Numbered from the stretch's first letter, positions 40,343 through 51,702 are shown. The stretch is 64,000 nucleotides of DNA from Candidatus Endolissoclinum faulkneri L2 (GCF_000319385.1 NC_019566.1:1069266-1133265), one strand, 5' to 3'. Translations and numbers: made by a program. Notes: generated from the letters alone by a model not told the origin.

Positions 40343-41500
40343 ATGATGAATAGTCCAACTATCTTACAATTGCTTCCTTCTTTAGTTTCTGGAGGAATTG
40401 AACGCGGCTCTCTAGATCTGGCTAAAGCCATTATCCAGGCTAATTGGCGATCGATAATAGTTTCGAGAGGCGGTCCACTTGTGAGTGAAGTAGAGCAAAT
40501 AGGCGCCACTCACATAAAACTTCCTATCCATTCTAAAAACCCTCTGTGCTGGCGAGCGACATTTAATTCATTAGTTAATCTGATTTATAGTGAAAATATC
40601 GATTTGATTCATGCACGTTCTCGCATTCCCGCTTGGCTTGGTCTGAATGCAACGAAAAGGAGTCGATTGCCGTTTGTCACTACCTTTCATCAACACCCAC
40701 ACACCTCTACTTTTATAAAACGAGGTTATAACTCAGTAATGGCGCGCGGAGATAGAGTAATTGCCGTCTCGCACTATATCGCAAATCGCTTGCTTGTCGA
40801 GTACAAAATAGATAAAGATCGGCTGAGGATAATTCCACGTGGAGTGGATCTAGAATTATTTGCCCCAAACAAAGTGCCAACAGAGCGCATTATTAGGGTG
40901 ATTAACAAATGGCAAATACCTAAGAGTATTCCAATACTCCTGATGCCAGGACGCCTTTCCGCTTGGAAGGGTCATCGGCTTGTGATTGATGTTCTAGCTC
41001 ATCACCTAAAGCGTGGTTCTTTATACTGCTTAATGGTTGGTGACTACACAGCTAAGCCAAAGATTAAGAAAGTGTTGGAATCTTATGCTCGTGCCTGTGG
41101 TGTAGATAAATTTGTCCAAATCGTTGGCTGCACTGACGATATGCCTGCTGTTTACAAGCTATCAGATGTAGTTGTTTCAGCCAGCTTAATTCCCGAACCC
41201 TTCGGTAGAGTAATGATCGAAGCTCAAGCTATGGGACGGCCAATTGTTGCTTTCAATCATGGTGGTGCACGCGAAACAGTACTTATGGGTGAAACCGGTT
41301 GGTTAGTAAAACCTGGCGATTCTAAAGCACTAGCTAATGGAATACTTACAGCGCTTAGTCTAAATAAGAGCGAGCGTGCATCTCTTGCCACAAAAGCGGT
41401 CGCTAATGTGAGAGAACATTTCTCATGCACCAAAATGTGCAACAGTACACTAAAAGTCTACAAGGAACTCTTAAACACACGAGGATATAGCCATTTATGA
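40343..41500 (+). CDS. GT4-family glycosyltransferase
   Basis: The 385-residue protein is a GT-B fold retaining glycosyltransferase of family 4. The N-terminal half shows SGGIERGSLDLAKA, the acceptor-side glycine-rich region. The C-terminal half has MPGRLSAWKGH and the EPFGRVMIEAQAMG segment with the E-x7-E motif that binds the sugar nucleotide, followed by GRPIVAFNHGGA. It probably adds a hexose-type sugar to a lipid-linked surface glycan such as LPS core or O-antigen; the linkage cannot be read from sequence. Two adjacent ATG codons open the frame and no Shine-Dalgarno is evident. The nearest glycan genes lie 2.8 and 5.3 kb further on, across noncoding DNA. Confidence 0.9.
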   Translation: MMNSPTILQLLPSLVSGGIERGSLDLAKAIIQANWRSIIVSRGGPLVSEVEQIGATHIKLPIHSKNPLCWRATFNSLVNLIYSENIDLIHARSRIPAWLGLNATKRSRLPFVTTFHQHPHTSTFIKRGYNSVMARGDRVIAVSHYIANRLLVEYKIDKDRLRIIPRGVDLELFAPNKVPTERIIRVINKWQIPKSIPILLMPGRLSAWKGHRLVIDVLAHHLKRGSLYCLMVGDYTAKPKIKKVLESYARACGVDKFVQIVGCTDDMPAVYKLSDVVVSASLIPEPFGRVMIEAQAMGRPIVAFNHGGARETVLMGETGWLVKPGDSKALANGILTALSLNKSERASLATKAVANVREHFSCTKMCNSTLKVYKELLNTRGYSHL

Positions 41501-44267
41501 TACTATATTAATCTTTTGAAAAATATCGCTTTGATGGCTCTGCTTTGGAAGAATCCTGTTTCTGCTTAGCCTCATACAAAAGATTGCAAACACAGCTTAT
41601 ATTGTTCATTGAATTACACTAATAAATCAACCTATGATAAATTACCAAAAATTCACTAATTATCAATTAATTCTGGTTTCTTTTTCAAGAATTTATTTAG
41701 ATTAATTTATGGATAGGCAGTGTTTCTGATCTGTGCGATCATCTGATTAAATGATTGCTTTTAAGGGATGACAAATTGTGATTAAAAAATCAAAGCATTT
41801 TAACTAGGGTATAATATCCATGATCTAATAAGAAATTAAGCTAAAATATAAAATTATTATTCTTGATTTTTTATAAACTATCTTTTTTATTTATCCAAAT
41901 AAAAGAGTTTTCATAGCATTTCATTGCTATGATTAGATTTAAATTGATAATTAAACAATGACTATTTACGCGATCACTCATAGTTTTTCTTTTGACATAT
42001 CGCATACATATTAAGAAGTAACGTTACTACCAAGTCTTCTCCTCTTGTTTACAAGCTAAAGTTGTACAGACCAATTGGTGTAGTTAGTCGATTTTTAATA
42101 AAAAAGAATGAATAATCTAATTGAGCTAATAGCAACTCGCTACAACACCACTTTTGATAGTAATGCTTATTTTGTTTCAAATAAAGATCCACAATACGCT
42201 GCAATCTAATTACAAATATCAACTATTCCCCCGCTCTATAATATACTTGCTATAAGTAAATATATTATAATATATATGCTAACTAAAATTGGTAATAATT
42301 CTTCTTAAGAAGATTTCCTTACGCTTACTTTGAAAAGTAATGACTGATAAATACTTGAATGAGTTATACTTCTAAGTAAAAATTTTATATATAAAAAGAA
42401 TAAATAATAAAGAACACTGTTTGCAAGTAATTATTTCATCAAATGGATTAAATAATCATTAGCAATAATAAAAAGATTATACAATCAAATAATATTAAAT
42501 TTATTACTTAATCTATCATACTAACTTTTGCCAGAGAATTTTAGTAATGTAGCATTACACATATTTTATTTTAAATTTTTCTATAAGTCAGAAGAAAAAT
42601 TAGTTAATTTCTATTCGTCGCTACATTAAAACTTATAGCTTGAATTAAATTAAATATTAATTTCTGATATACTTGAAAAAAATCAATCATTAATTGCATT
42701 AGATCGGGCTAATGATTAGCTATAAAAGACAATACCACATGATTATATGGCTAATGTTCTGATCGGCTATAAAATTTGTTTAATTAATACAAAGCCAACA
42801 AACCAACTTAAAGTATAAAGCCTGAAATCTTATAATAATTTTTATTTTTCTGCGGTGGTTCTATTAGCTCCATTGTTATTATGTCACTTTTTTTTAAAGA
42901 TTTAACATTTAACTAATATCTCTTATTGAACACAGCCAAAGACCGTTCAGCGAAATGCGAGAAACTACCTATGCTGTAATATAGTAAAAATTTTACTATG
43001 AAAGCTATTTTTGACTTTATCTAGCTATACACTGATAAAAGCAAGAAATGATTTCAAACTTTGCTAAAATAGAACAATAAAATTTTTAACGGTAAATTAT
43101 TAGTTTTTTTTAATTTTTATCCATAGCAATTTTATTGTCGGCAATAATAATTTTATTTGCCATCTTAAAACAAAAATACTGCTAATAAATTTAGCTAGTT
43201 TTGTCACATTTAATTTATTCTATTGCCAGTAGCTTTTTACATACTATTCCATTAGTAAAAGTAATCTAGATAAACACAGAGACATCATGATAAAATGTGG
43301 ATTTTATAATTATTTAGCTTGCAATTATCTTCGATAAGATGTTTCCATATAGCCATGGATGATTAAATTTTTCTTTATTCAAATAACTTTCTGTATTTAA
43401 CTAAAGCACTTTCACATTGATTCGCTAAATATTTTCTCGTTGCATAGTAAGTTGCGATGCAGCTTGTCTTGATAACAGATAAATTTATTTAATAGTTTGT
43501 TATTTATCCGTTGAGACCTAATCAATACAAAATACCGCGGCTCGCATGTGTATTTTTCATCATTTTTAATATGATACTTTATCATAAGGCAATCAAAGTC
43601 TAACAAAGTCATCAAGAGTATTCGTGATACTAAGCATAATCATCTTTTATCCGGTAGAAGTATATTTTTAAATTAGGTTACAAATCCTGTAGGTGCAAAA
43701 AGCAAATAACGTTTACTTCAACACAAAACACTCTAGATAATTATCTGCAACCAAGATCGTTGATGTTACTACTAAATTTTAGGGGCAGCTACCTATATAA
43801 TAATAACTAAGTAAAAACAATTTTCCAGTTAAGAAGTTAATATTCATTAGTTACTACCAAATTAAATGCCTACTTAGCTAAGCATAGCATACCTTAATAT
43901 TATTAATTTTACTCAATTTACTGAATATTTTTGATATCCAAATTAATCTGCACACCATTAGTAATCATACTAAATACTTGTGTATTGATTACTAAAATAC
44001 TATCACTTAACACTAAAAAAGAAACTGAAAAGTAACTATACAAAGCCAGTTTTAGGACTTAATTTCCTTTAAAGGTCAATTAAAAATAAAATTTATCAAC
44101 GGCAGCAAGCAGTAAACATTATTGAGGAGGAACATTTAACAAAAATTAATTATGCGCAAATTAGCATTTGCATCGATTAATGAGAACAATATTTTACCTT
44201 TTAGTATCAATATATTTATTGATATCATTTAAGATATACTTTATTCGGATAGTTATAAACTAACGCT
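41501..44267. other. 2.8-kb AT-rich stretch between glycan genes
   Basis: I see no gene. A hairpin TCATAGCA / TGCTATGA lies at 41911-41932, a 19-base near-palindrome at 42981-42999 and a 10-bp stem at 43958-43995. A 67-codon minus-strand frame (43412-43615) has no Shine-Dalgarno or recognisable family and is likely chance, although the DNA near 43500-43560 is less AT-rich than its surroundings. Glycan genes once between the survivors may have stood here. Confidence 0.5.
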
Positions 44268-45278
44268 ATGTCTATAATTCTAATATTTACTGTTCTTGCT
44301 GCCTTACTTTCTTTTTTTGCGACAAAAGCAATGCTGAATATATTACGACATTCAGCATTGCTTGATTATCCGAACAATCGTTCTAGCCATGTGATCCCAA
44401 CTCCACGCGGAGGAGGAATAGCAGTAATCGCTACTATTGCAGTTACGGCTATAAGCTGGGATATGTTGTTTGGACAGACTAATAGTAATCTCAGCATCCT
44501 GCTTTGTGCCACAATAGGACTCAGCGTTATCTCTTTCATTAACGATCTGAGCAACCTAACTGCTAGTTTACGTCTTACTGTTCATGGCATAGCCGTGATA
44601 GTAGGACTTTGGTCCTTAGATGGTCGTGGAGCTTTTGCAGCTTATCTACCGCAAATAGCAGACATAATATTAAGTGCAGTAGTTTGGCTTTGGTTTATAA
44701 ACCTTTATAATTTTATGGACGGGATAGACGGCATCGTTGCTAGCGAAACAGCATTCATTAGTTTCGGCATCGAAGGTCTTACTTATCTCGGGCTCGCTCC
44801 TACCTCATTACTAAACTTAAGTGTCTCTATCTTTGGGGCTTCTTTGGGATTTTTAATGTGGAATTGGCATCAAGCAAAAATATTTCTTGGCGACTCAGGC
44901 AGTATTCCTCTTGGCTTCATAATTGGTTATTTACTAATAGCCAATTCAAAACTAGGAGGTGCGGGTTTAGTAGCTTCTTTGATTTTGCCACTAGTGTTCG
45001 TAGTAGATAGTTCAGTAACACTGCTGCGAAGAGTAGTTCAAGGAAATAAAATAACGGAAGCTCACCGAGAACATGCCTATCAGTTGGCTGCTCGGGCTGG
45101 TTGGAAACATGACCGTGTGTGTTTAATAATATTAGCTACTAACGGCATTCTTATGATTTTATCATGGGGGGTATTATTAATAAATCCCTTGCTTTCACTA
45201 GTTTTTGGAATAATTGTATCTTTGGGATGTTTTTTCCTTTTTCTAAAGATTGGCACTCAAGCTCAAAAAACGGCATAA
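44268..45278 (+). CDS. WecA/WbpL-like undecaprenyl-phosphate sugar-1-phosphate transferase
   Basis: The 336-residue polytopic protein belongs to the MraY/WecA/WbpL family that loads a HexNAc-1-phosphate onto undecaprenyl phosphate to start O-antigen or similar glycans. Evidence: PRGGGIAV, the NFMDGIDG motif at 148-155, LGDSGSIPLGF (D209) and the cytoplasmic HREHAYQ histidine motif near the C-terminus. One oddity: the paired aspartates that bind Mg2+ in the family (DD near residue 92) read N92-D93 here. It lacks a clear Shine-Dalgarno. With the GT4 enzyme and the WbpM-like dehydratase it forms a reduced surface-glycan set. Confidence 0.9.
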   Translation: MSIILIFTVLAALLSFFATKAMLNILRHSALLDYPNNRSSHVIPTPRGGGIAVIATIAVTAISWDMLFGQTNSNLSILLCATIGLSVISFINDLSNLTASLRLTVHGIAVIVGLWSLDGRGAFAAYLPQIADIILSAVVWLWFINLYNFMDGIDGIVASETAFISFGIEGLTYLGLAPTSLLNLSVSIFGASLGFLMWNWHQAKIFLGDSGSIPLGFIIGYLLIANSKLGGAGLVASLILPLVFVVDSSVTLLRRVVQGNKITEAHREHAYQLAARAGWKHDRVCLIILATNGILMILSWGVLLINPLLSLVFGIIVSLGCFFLFLKIGTQAQKTA

Positions 45279-46821
45279 GATTTATTTTTTCAAGATAAAA
45301 CAAAACATGCTAATCTATATACTAATAAAATAATTAGATAAATGCTCATGAAAGAGAATATCTAGTTGGTCAGATTCTATAAGACAAGCATACGCGTATC
45401 AAAATACATATTGCAAATCAATTATTATTTGCTCTTACTCGCTTGCAAAAATATCAAAATCAATCTTATTATACTTATAATAAACCAAGTCTTATTAAAA
45501 ATAGGCATAAAATAAACTTAATCTAATCTCATAGGTATTTTTATTTTATCTACTAGTAGATCAATCTTAGTCTATTCAAGTAATAGTAATTATAAACAGT
45601 AAAATATATTTAATCATCCTTATTATAGCACTATTCGTACAAAAAAATAATAGTTTTCTTTTGAGGGAAAATTATCTCATTCTATATTTAAATAACATTA
45701 TCTTTTAACATGTTAATTAATAATTCTACTTGTATTAGACATGCAAAGACAATGTAAAATTTACAGCGGCGAAAATCTGAACTATTATTTTGTTAAATCT
45801 ATCATTCTACACTCTCTGTTAAAGAGAGTAAGCGAGACTAGTCGGATAAAAATCTAAATCTCATATAATAATAAAATTAACTTAATGTAGATCAGATATT
45901 TATCTATTAATTCATAATAATGGTAATATTGTAACACAATCCATTGTTATTTACTGCAAATTTTGCAAATTGATTTATCATAAATAAAAATCTTAAACAT
46001 TTTCGACGAGTTATCCATTTTAGCTGTATAAAAGGTTAGTTTGATTGTTACTGCTTGATCAGATATTATGTTCCGCATTACTTATCAAGTATCTAAATAT
46101 TACCATTATACATTATTTAGTAATAAATTCTATGATAAAAAATCAATAATACTTAAATATAAACTTAATATCTATAATATATTATTATGTTTAATAAGTT
46201 ATTTTGTTAATGTTAAAATTAACTAACTATTTTAAATAGCTGAAAATTTTCTATTAGAAATATACTTCTATTTAATTTTGGTTAGTTATACTTGAAAAGG
46301 TAATCAATCTTCCAAAATTACAATTAAGTAAGTTTTGCCTCTCCCAATGACGGCCAGAAGTATATCGATTTAAAACTGACAAACCTGTTATGCTAGAAAT
46401 CGCTAGTTATTTTTGTTAAATTTAACCATAACCATATAATGCAAAACATTACCAATACAGCAATCAGTAAAATTTATTTTTATAAAAATGTCTAAATAAA
46501 GCGTAATTAATAATATTCAATAGTTAATATACTTTAATGAAGAAAAGTAATCATCATATCCTACAAATTATCATTGTATGATGAATTGGATTGTTAAAAT
46601 AAGTAACATTATGTATTTTACTTATAAAGTATTTTATTTTACTTAAATTATATTTAGCAATATATTAGATGAAATATTTGACTAACATCTCTCTAACGAG
46701 AGATGGCGTTGATATTTTTAATTTTTCTGTGAATTAGCTATACATAATGAAATCCTAATCTATAACGATCTGAATCGCATCATCGTATGATGTGTGAATT
46801 ATTTGTAATCTCACTAACTTT
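45279..46821. other. 1.5-kb AT-rich stretch between glycan genes
   Basis: No gene is recognisable. An 8-bp hairpin CATCTCTC / GAGAGATG with a TAAC loop lies at 46686-46705, 117 bp before the dehydratase start. Confidence 0.55.
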
Positions 46822-48723
46822 ATGACTCAATATATGAAAGCACGTGCTTTCCAACGTTCCCTGTTAATTTTCGCCCATGACACAGTACTGGCCGCGATTT
46901 CGTTTCCATTAGCACTATACGTGCAAATTGGGGAACAAATGCCCCTTTGGCCAATACAGCTAATTCACACTTGGATACTAATCTTTACCTTCGTTGCACT
47001 TGGAGTGTTTATTCTAATGCGATTGGATATTGCAATATGGCGCTACACCTCAATTGTTGATCTAGGACGTATTGTACAGGCGGTGGTAATAAATATTTTC
47101 TGCTTTATCTTATTACAGTCAATCATTACTAGTTTTGATGCCTTACCCAACTCATTCTCAGTGATTGAGGCTATTATTTTATCGATCTTATTAATTCTTC
47201 CACGTATAAGCTATAAAATGCTAAAGGATGGCACTATTGCAGGAATGTTCAAGCATAAAAACACACATGGGAAAATACCAATTCTATTAGTTGGTGCAGG
47301 TGATGATGCTGACTTATTTATCCGCGAAACCATTCCGCGTTATCGAGTACCGTATACGGTAGTAGGTATTATTGATAATCGAAATTCCCGAACTGGAAGG
47401 CAAATTCGGGGTGTACCAATCTACGGGGGAATTAGCCAAATAAAAGACGTGATCGAAAAACTGAGCACTCATGGACTACGTCCGCAGCGTATCGTCATTA
47501 CAAGACGTACACTCAGTAGTGTGACGACACGCAAGTTACTCCAACAAGCGAATGCAATAGGCATCCCAGTAAGTCGTATGTCTGTCTTGGGTGCTTTGGA
47601 AAGTGTTGACAAAGCCGGAAAGCAATTGTACTTGCGTCCAATTAATATGGAAGACATGCTTGGCAGGCCGCAAGCAATTCTTGACCGTCCCTCTATGCAA
47701 AGAATAATAAAAGGGAAAAGAGTACTAATTACCGGGGCTGGCGGTACAATTGGATCTGAGTTAGTTCGCCAAATTGTTGACCTTAAACCGACTTGCATCA
47801 CTTTGGTTGAGCAGTCAGAATACGCCTTATATCGTATTGATCTGGAATTAGCAGAAATTGCTTCAAATCTACATTATACTGCGATGATCGGTGACGTACG
47901 TGACCAATCAAGAATAAACGAGATTTTAAAAGCTACTAAGCCAGAAATCATCTTCCACGCTGCTGCCCTAAAGCATGTTCCCCTAATGGAAAATAATATT
48001 TGCGACGCTGTTCTAACCAATGCTGTTGGTACTCGCATTATCGCGGATGCAGCTTGCTTTACAAGGGTTAAAACCGTAGTAGTAATTTCAACGGATAAAG
48101 CAGTTAACCCAACAAATGCTATGGGGGCTACTAAAAGGCTCGCTGAACACTATTGTCAAGCTCGCGACCTAGAAGGTGGTACCCGTTTTGTAACTACACG
48201 CTTTGGTAATGTCTTAGGGTCAAATGGCTCTGTGGTACCGTTATTTCAACGGCAATTAGAACATGGTGGGCCATTGACTGTCGCACATCCAGATATCACA
48301 CGCTATTTTATGACTGTGCGTGAAGCGGTAGAATTAGTCTTGCAAGCTGCTTCTTTGGAGAATGAGCGAGGTGGAATCACTGTACTGGATATGGGAGAGC
48401 CAATAAAGATCATTGATCTCGCATCTAGAATGATTAGACTAGCCGGGCTAACTCCTGGAAAAGATATCCAAATAGCTTTTACGGGACTTCGTCCCGGAGA
48501 TAAATTACATGAAGAATTGTTTCAAATGGATGAAACACTAAAAGCTACAAAAATTCCTGCCATACGGCACGCACAGCCCCGCACTACAAATCGTGCATTT
48601 ATACAAAGTGCTATGAAAGAACTGGAAGCCGCAGCTTCCTCAAGACAAACGATGGCTACCATGCAAATCCTAAGCCGCATAGTCCCAGAATATAAATTAT
48701 GTATGCTTAAAACGAAAAATTGA
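46822..48723 (+). CDS. Membrane-bound nucleotide-sugar 4,6-dehydratase (WbpM/CapD/PglF-like)
   Basis: The 633-residue protein is a large-type UDP-HexNAc 4,6-dehydratase. Residues 1 to about 130 hold roughly four transmembrane helices. A first Rossmann-like domain follows with GAGDDA (158-163), and the catalytic SDR domain begins with the NAD-binding loop GAGGTIGSE (305-313). The modified SDR active site STDKAVNP / MGATKR has D425, M434 and K438, as in enzymes that dehydrate UDP-GlcNAc toward bacillosamine or QuiNAc. It would supply a deoxyamino sugar, possibly the one moved by the WbpL-like transferase encoded 1.5 kb upstream. The ATG has no clear Shine-Dalgarno. An alternative start at M5 cannot be excluded. 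Confidence 0.93.
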   Translation: MTQYMKARAFQRSLLIFAHDTVLAAISFPLALYVQIGEQMPLWPIQLIHTWILIFTFVALGVFILMRLDIAIWRYTSIVDLGRIVQAVVINIFCFILLQSIITSFDALPNSFSVIEAIILSILLILPRISYKMLKDGTIAGMFKHKNTHGKIPILLVGAGDDADLFIRETIPRYRVPYTVVGIIDNRNSRTGRQIRGVPIYGGISQIKDVIEKLSTHGLRPQRIVITRRTLSSVTTRKLLQQANAIGIPVSRMSVLGALESVDKAGKQLYLRPINMEDMLGRPQAILDRPSMQRIIKGKRVLITGAGGTIGSELVRQIVDLKPTCITLVEQSEYALYRIDLELAEIASNLHYTAMIGDVRDQSRINEILKATKPEIIFHAAALKHVPLMENNICDAVLTNAVGTRIIADAACFTRVKTVVVISTDKAVNPTNAMGATKRLAEHYCQARDLEGGTRFVTTRFGNVLGSNGSVVPLFQRQLEHGGPLTVAHPDITRYFMTVREAVELVLQAASLENERGGITVLDMGEPIKIIDLASRMIRLAGLTPGKDIQIAFTGLRPGDKLHEELFQMDETLKATKIPAIRHAQPRTTNRAFIQSAMKELEAAASSRQTMATMQILSRIVPEYKLCMLKTKN

Positions 48724-49170
48724 CTATAAACCAAACTTGGCCAGGAGAATATATCTGTAATTCGATTTATTTTTTTAATTTGTTACTTCTAGACAGCAAA
48801 CAGTAATCAGCTTATCTTTAATCTCTTGTACAATCAATATATTATCTTTTACTTTAGAAATCCAGAAATAAATTGTAGATGATCTAGTTTTTACATGATT
48901 ATTATTAATTAATATTAAGATGCATCATCATTCATAATTTTATTAACATAAATTGACCTATTCCACTAATAAATACTAAAAATTAAATATTAACCAAAGA
49001 TTATTGGTAGTAAAACAATAATAATTTAGATTAAAAAATCTTTCTCTTATTAGAGATTATTGCTTAATTAATAAATCAACATACATGCTATAGTCTAGCG
49101 AGGTAGTATTAATCAAAATGATTAAAAATAATTACGCGCTATATTAGGATATTTTTATTTATAAGCGAAA

Positions 49171-49212
49171 AGATTATTAACAATAAAATAATTATTTTAT
49201 TGTTAATAATCT
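49171..49212. repeat. 42-base perfect palindrome with no loop
   Basis: The whole 42-base string equals its own reverse complement: 49171-49190 pairs with 49193-49212 and the central AT pairs with itself. It lies 450 bp after the dehydratase gene, too far for a clear terminator and without a T-run. Long loop-free palindromes are usually unstable in bacteria. Confidence 0.9.
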
Positions 49213-49384
49213 AACCAACAGGCATTTTGTATGCAAATATCCTTATGTCAAAACTATGTTGCCATTATAAAACACCAAATTTACATTTACATGCAAAAAA
49301 GTATGTTTTTCAGCTAAACAATTAGCTAATTACTAGTATGTCATTCACAGAATGAAATTTTTATCAGATAAAATTAACTTAACC

Positions 49385-49422
49385 TTTGATATTTATTAAT
49401 TTATATTTTAATAAATATCAAA
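49385..49422. repeat. Perfect inverted repeat, 15-bp stem, 8-base loop
   Basis: Arms 49385-49399 and 49408-49422 are exact reverse complements. It lies 170 bp from the 42-base palindrome, with no gene on either side for over 650 bp. Confidence 0.75.
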
Positions 49423-49566
49423 TTATTTAACTTAAAAAAAGTCTATGAAACATGTATTGTTCCATTTTTGCTAAAATTTATTCAATATCAAAGTATTGAA
49501 ATAAACCGATGTTAAACTTACTGTTGTTCAACATGATTCTATCCGATTTAATATTGAAACAACTGC

Positions 49567-49596
49567 TTGAAAATTAACAAAAATTTATGCTATAAT
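49567..49596 (+). promoter_or_regulatory. Near-consensus sigma-70-type promoter without a known gene
   Basis: TTGAAA (49567-49572), an 18-base spacer and a perfect TATAAT (49591-49596) form the best promoter match I found. A 29-codon ATG frame begins 56 bases downstream (49652-49741) but has no Shine-Dalgarno. In such AT-rich DNA a chance match is possible. Confidence 0.35.
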
Positions 49597-51411
49597 ACAA
49601 CATTTTATTGCTGCATAATATTATTATTAAGTCTTGATTCAGATACGAACTATGAAGTTTAATATAGACAACCAGGATATTTTGCAAATTATTGAGCACA
49701 ATCCAAAATTCAATAGCAATTTTGCAGAAAATTACAAGTGATTAAATTTATTTATGAAGTTAACCAAATTAGTACGCATAAGCATACAAGAAAAATCTAC
49801 CTGAATAGACAGGTCAAGAGAAAAAAATCAATAACAATATAGTTTTTGTTTAAATATAAATTTGATAAAAGCCATATTTTAAGACATTAATTATTAAGAC
49901 ACAATACTGATTAAGAGGTATAGATCTCTATTAAAAATACAGGTATGGAGAATAATTTAAGCTATTACTTAGTTGATGCGCGTTGAAGTTTTTTCAGATT
50001 AGTAAGATTGTCATAGATTATTTTTAATAAATTGCGTGTCGTTATGCAGTTTAAATGAAGTAAGTAATTAAATGATAAATCACCGTAAACACTTTTTGTT
50101 TCTTAAATAAAACACAAAAAGATTAAATCTCACATTAATGATCCTATTAATAATTAGATGATTAAATCATCGATATGGCCAATTTCAATCTTCTAATTTG
50201 TTGTGCAAAAATGAGTAAGAAATATTTTATAATAAGCAAATATAATATTGCGTAATAACTTTTTATAATTTGTAAATTCCATTAGCTTAGCCCTCAATCT
50301 TATAAGCTTTTCTATGATAGTATAGTTAATTTACTTAATAAGTAGTTAGTATTTTAGTACAAGATAGCATACTTCATATATCTTGAATAAAATAATAATT
50401 TTCTTTAGTCTAGAATATTTCTAACAATAAATCATTATCTATACGTTTTAACTTTATTGAAAGTGGCGTGATTTACTAATAACAAGATAATTAAACTTAT
50501 CAAAATAAATCAAATAAGCTACTAACTTCTTCTGAAGTTAATAAACAAACTCTTATATTTCATTAATCTAAAACTAAAATAATATAACTTTAAATAAAGT
50601 TCGATATCATTATAAATAGTATTTATATAATTCAGTAAAATTGAGCATAGCTCGATAAATAATTAATTTACTATGAAGTAATTTGTGTATAACTAGTTAT
50701 TTTTATTTATTGGTAAATAATGATTATTAAAAATCAAGTAAATAAAAAATTTTTATAATTAATATTGTGTCAAATTTAATAGCATTTGATTATGTATTTA
50801 AAAAAAAGAGAGCTCTTATTAGATTGCAATAAACAATACTAACATACTGTTATCAATATAAAGATTGATATTGTTTGAGGAAATTACGCTATAAACTATT
50901 TCAGCTTCTGAAGCAAGATTAGTACCTAGTTAATCTACGTTAAATCATCTTATAAAAAAAGATCAATTATACTTATCGTTACTAACTGTTTACCTGCGAA
51001 AGAATACGTCTTTACTATGCCTTGCAAGGCAAGTATCATTTTTGATATGAAATCATAATTATTAAATTAACTCAAGAATTGATCCCTAGATAAGCAGTGT
51101 CATTAAATATGACAATCAGCGTAGCTAAGATCAAAGCTTTTCAAGATACAACTATTCATCATAAAACTTAATCATAGAATCCTATGCGCATAAGTACTAA
51201 AGTCTACAAAGAAACGGTTAGGGTATTTAACACCGTGTCTTATGCTAAAATTCCGGCTTAGTTATAGATTTTCTCGGTTAAACTAATCTTAATAATGAGT
51301 TTTTAAGAGTAGTATGATTCTTTGATTAGTTGCTTGTATGCAAAGGAGCAGCAAACTGTATACGATACTCACCGGTGATGGGAAATCGCCAATGTTATCT
51401 TTGTGTGTAAT

Positions 51412-51417
51412 AAGGAG
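51412..51417 (+). promoter_or_regulatory. Shine-Dalgarno AAGGAG that fixes the DUF2061 protein start
   Basis: AAGGAG is 7 bases upstream of the ATG at 51425. A nearer ATG at 51418 is out of frame, and the longer frame from 51338 adds residues foreign to the family. Confidence 0.75.
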
Positions 51418-51424
51418 ATGGATC

Positions 51425-51640
51425 ATGATCAACTACTCGAAAACAACTCGCAAGCGTTCTCTCGCCAAAACCTTGACCTGGCGAGCAATGGCAACATTAG
51501 ATACATTCCTGATCAGTTTGATGATAACAGATAGTTTTGCTTGGGCCAGCTCAATCGCTAGCATAGAAGTGCTAACCAAGATGTTTTTATATTATGGCCA
51601 TGAGCGGTTGTGGTCACGATTTGAATGGGGTATCGATTGA
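51425..51640 (+). CDS. DUF2061 domain-containing small membrane protein
   Basis: The 71-residue product matches the DUF2061 family of small predicted membrane proteins: RSLAKTLTWRAMATLDTFLISLMIT, in which the first part RSLAKTLTWR and then TLDTFLIS are diagnostic, followed by ASIEVLTKMFLYYGHERLW. Two hydrophobic segments are likely. The family is often near sulfate-assimilation or transport genes, but none is present here and no biochemical role is established. The start at 51425 is chosen from the AAGGAG ribosome-binding site and the family length; the frame is open back to 51338. A perfect 11-bp hairpin 38 bp after the stop (51678-51702) may terminate it. Confidence 0.88.
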   Translation: MINYSKTTRKRSLAKTLTWRAMATLDTFLISLMITDSFAWASSIASIEVLTKMFLYYGHERLWSRFEWGID

Positions 51641-51677
51641 TGCAATTTAATAAACAGCACTAATATCATTGCTAATG

Positions 51678-51702
51678 AGCATAATATCCACGATATTATG
51701 CT
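51678..51702 (+). terminator. Hairpin downstream of the DUF2061 gene, 11-bp stem
   Basis: AGCATAATATC pairs perfectly with GATATTATGCT around a CAC loop, 38 bp after the stop codon. There is no T-run, so termination is inferred from location. Confidence 0.45.

Larger units (their letters stand above)
48724..51424. other. 2.7-kb AT-rich stretch with palindromes and an orphan promoter
   Basis: No conserved gene is recognisable. Notable are the 42-base perfect palindrome at 49171-49212, the 15-bp inverted repeat at 49385-49422, and a near-consensus promoter at 49567-49596 followed by a 29-codon open frame (49652-49741). A 25-codon open stretch at 51184-51261 (MRISTKVYKETVRV...) and the 14-base palindrome TGCCTTGCAAGGCA at 51019-51032 are close to the DUF2061 gene; their meaning is unclear. 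Confidence 0.5.

Noticed and set aside
43412-43615. 67-codon minus-strand frame
   Set aside because: No recognisable domain, no Shine-Dalgarno and isolated in noncoding DNA; composition alone is not enough to call it a gene.
49652-49741. 29-codon frame as a confirmed small protein gene
   Set aside because: No Shine-Dalgarno or known homologue; kept as a hypothesis tied to the promoter, not as a CDS.
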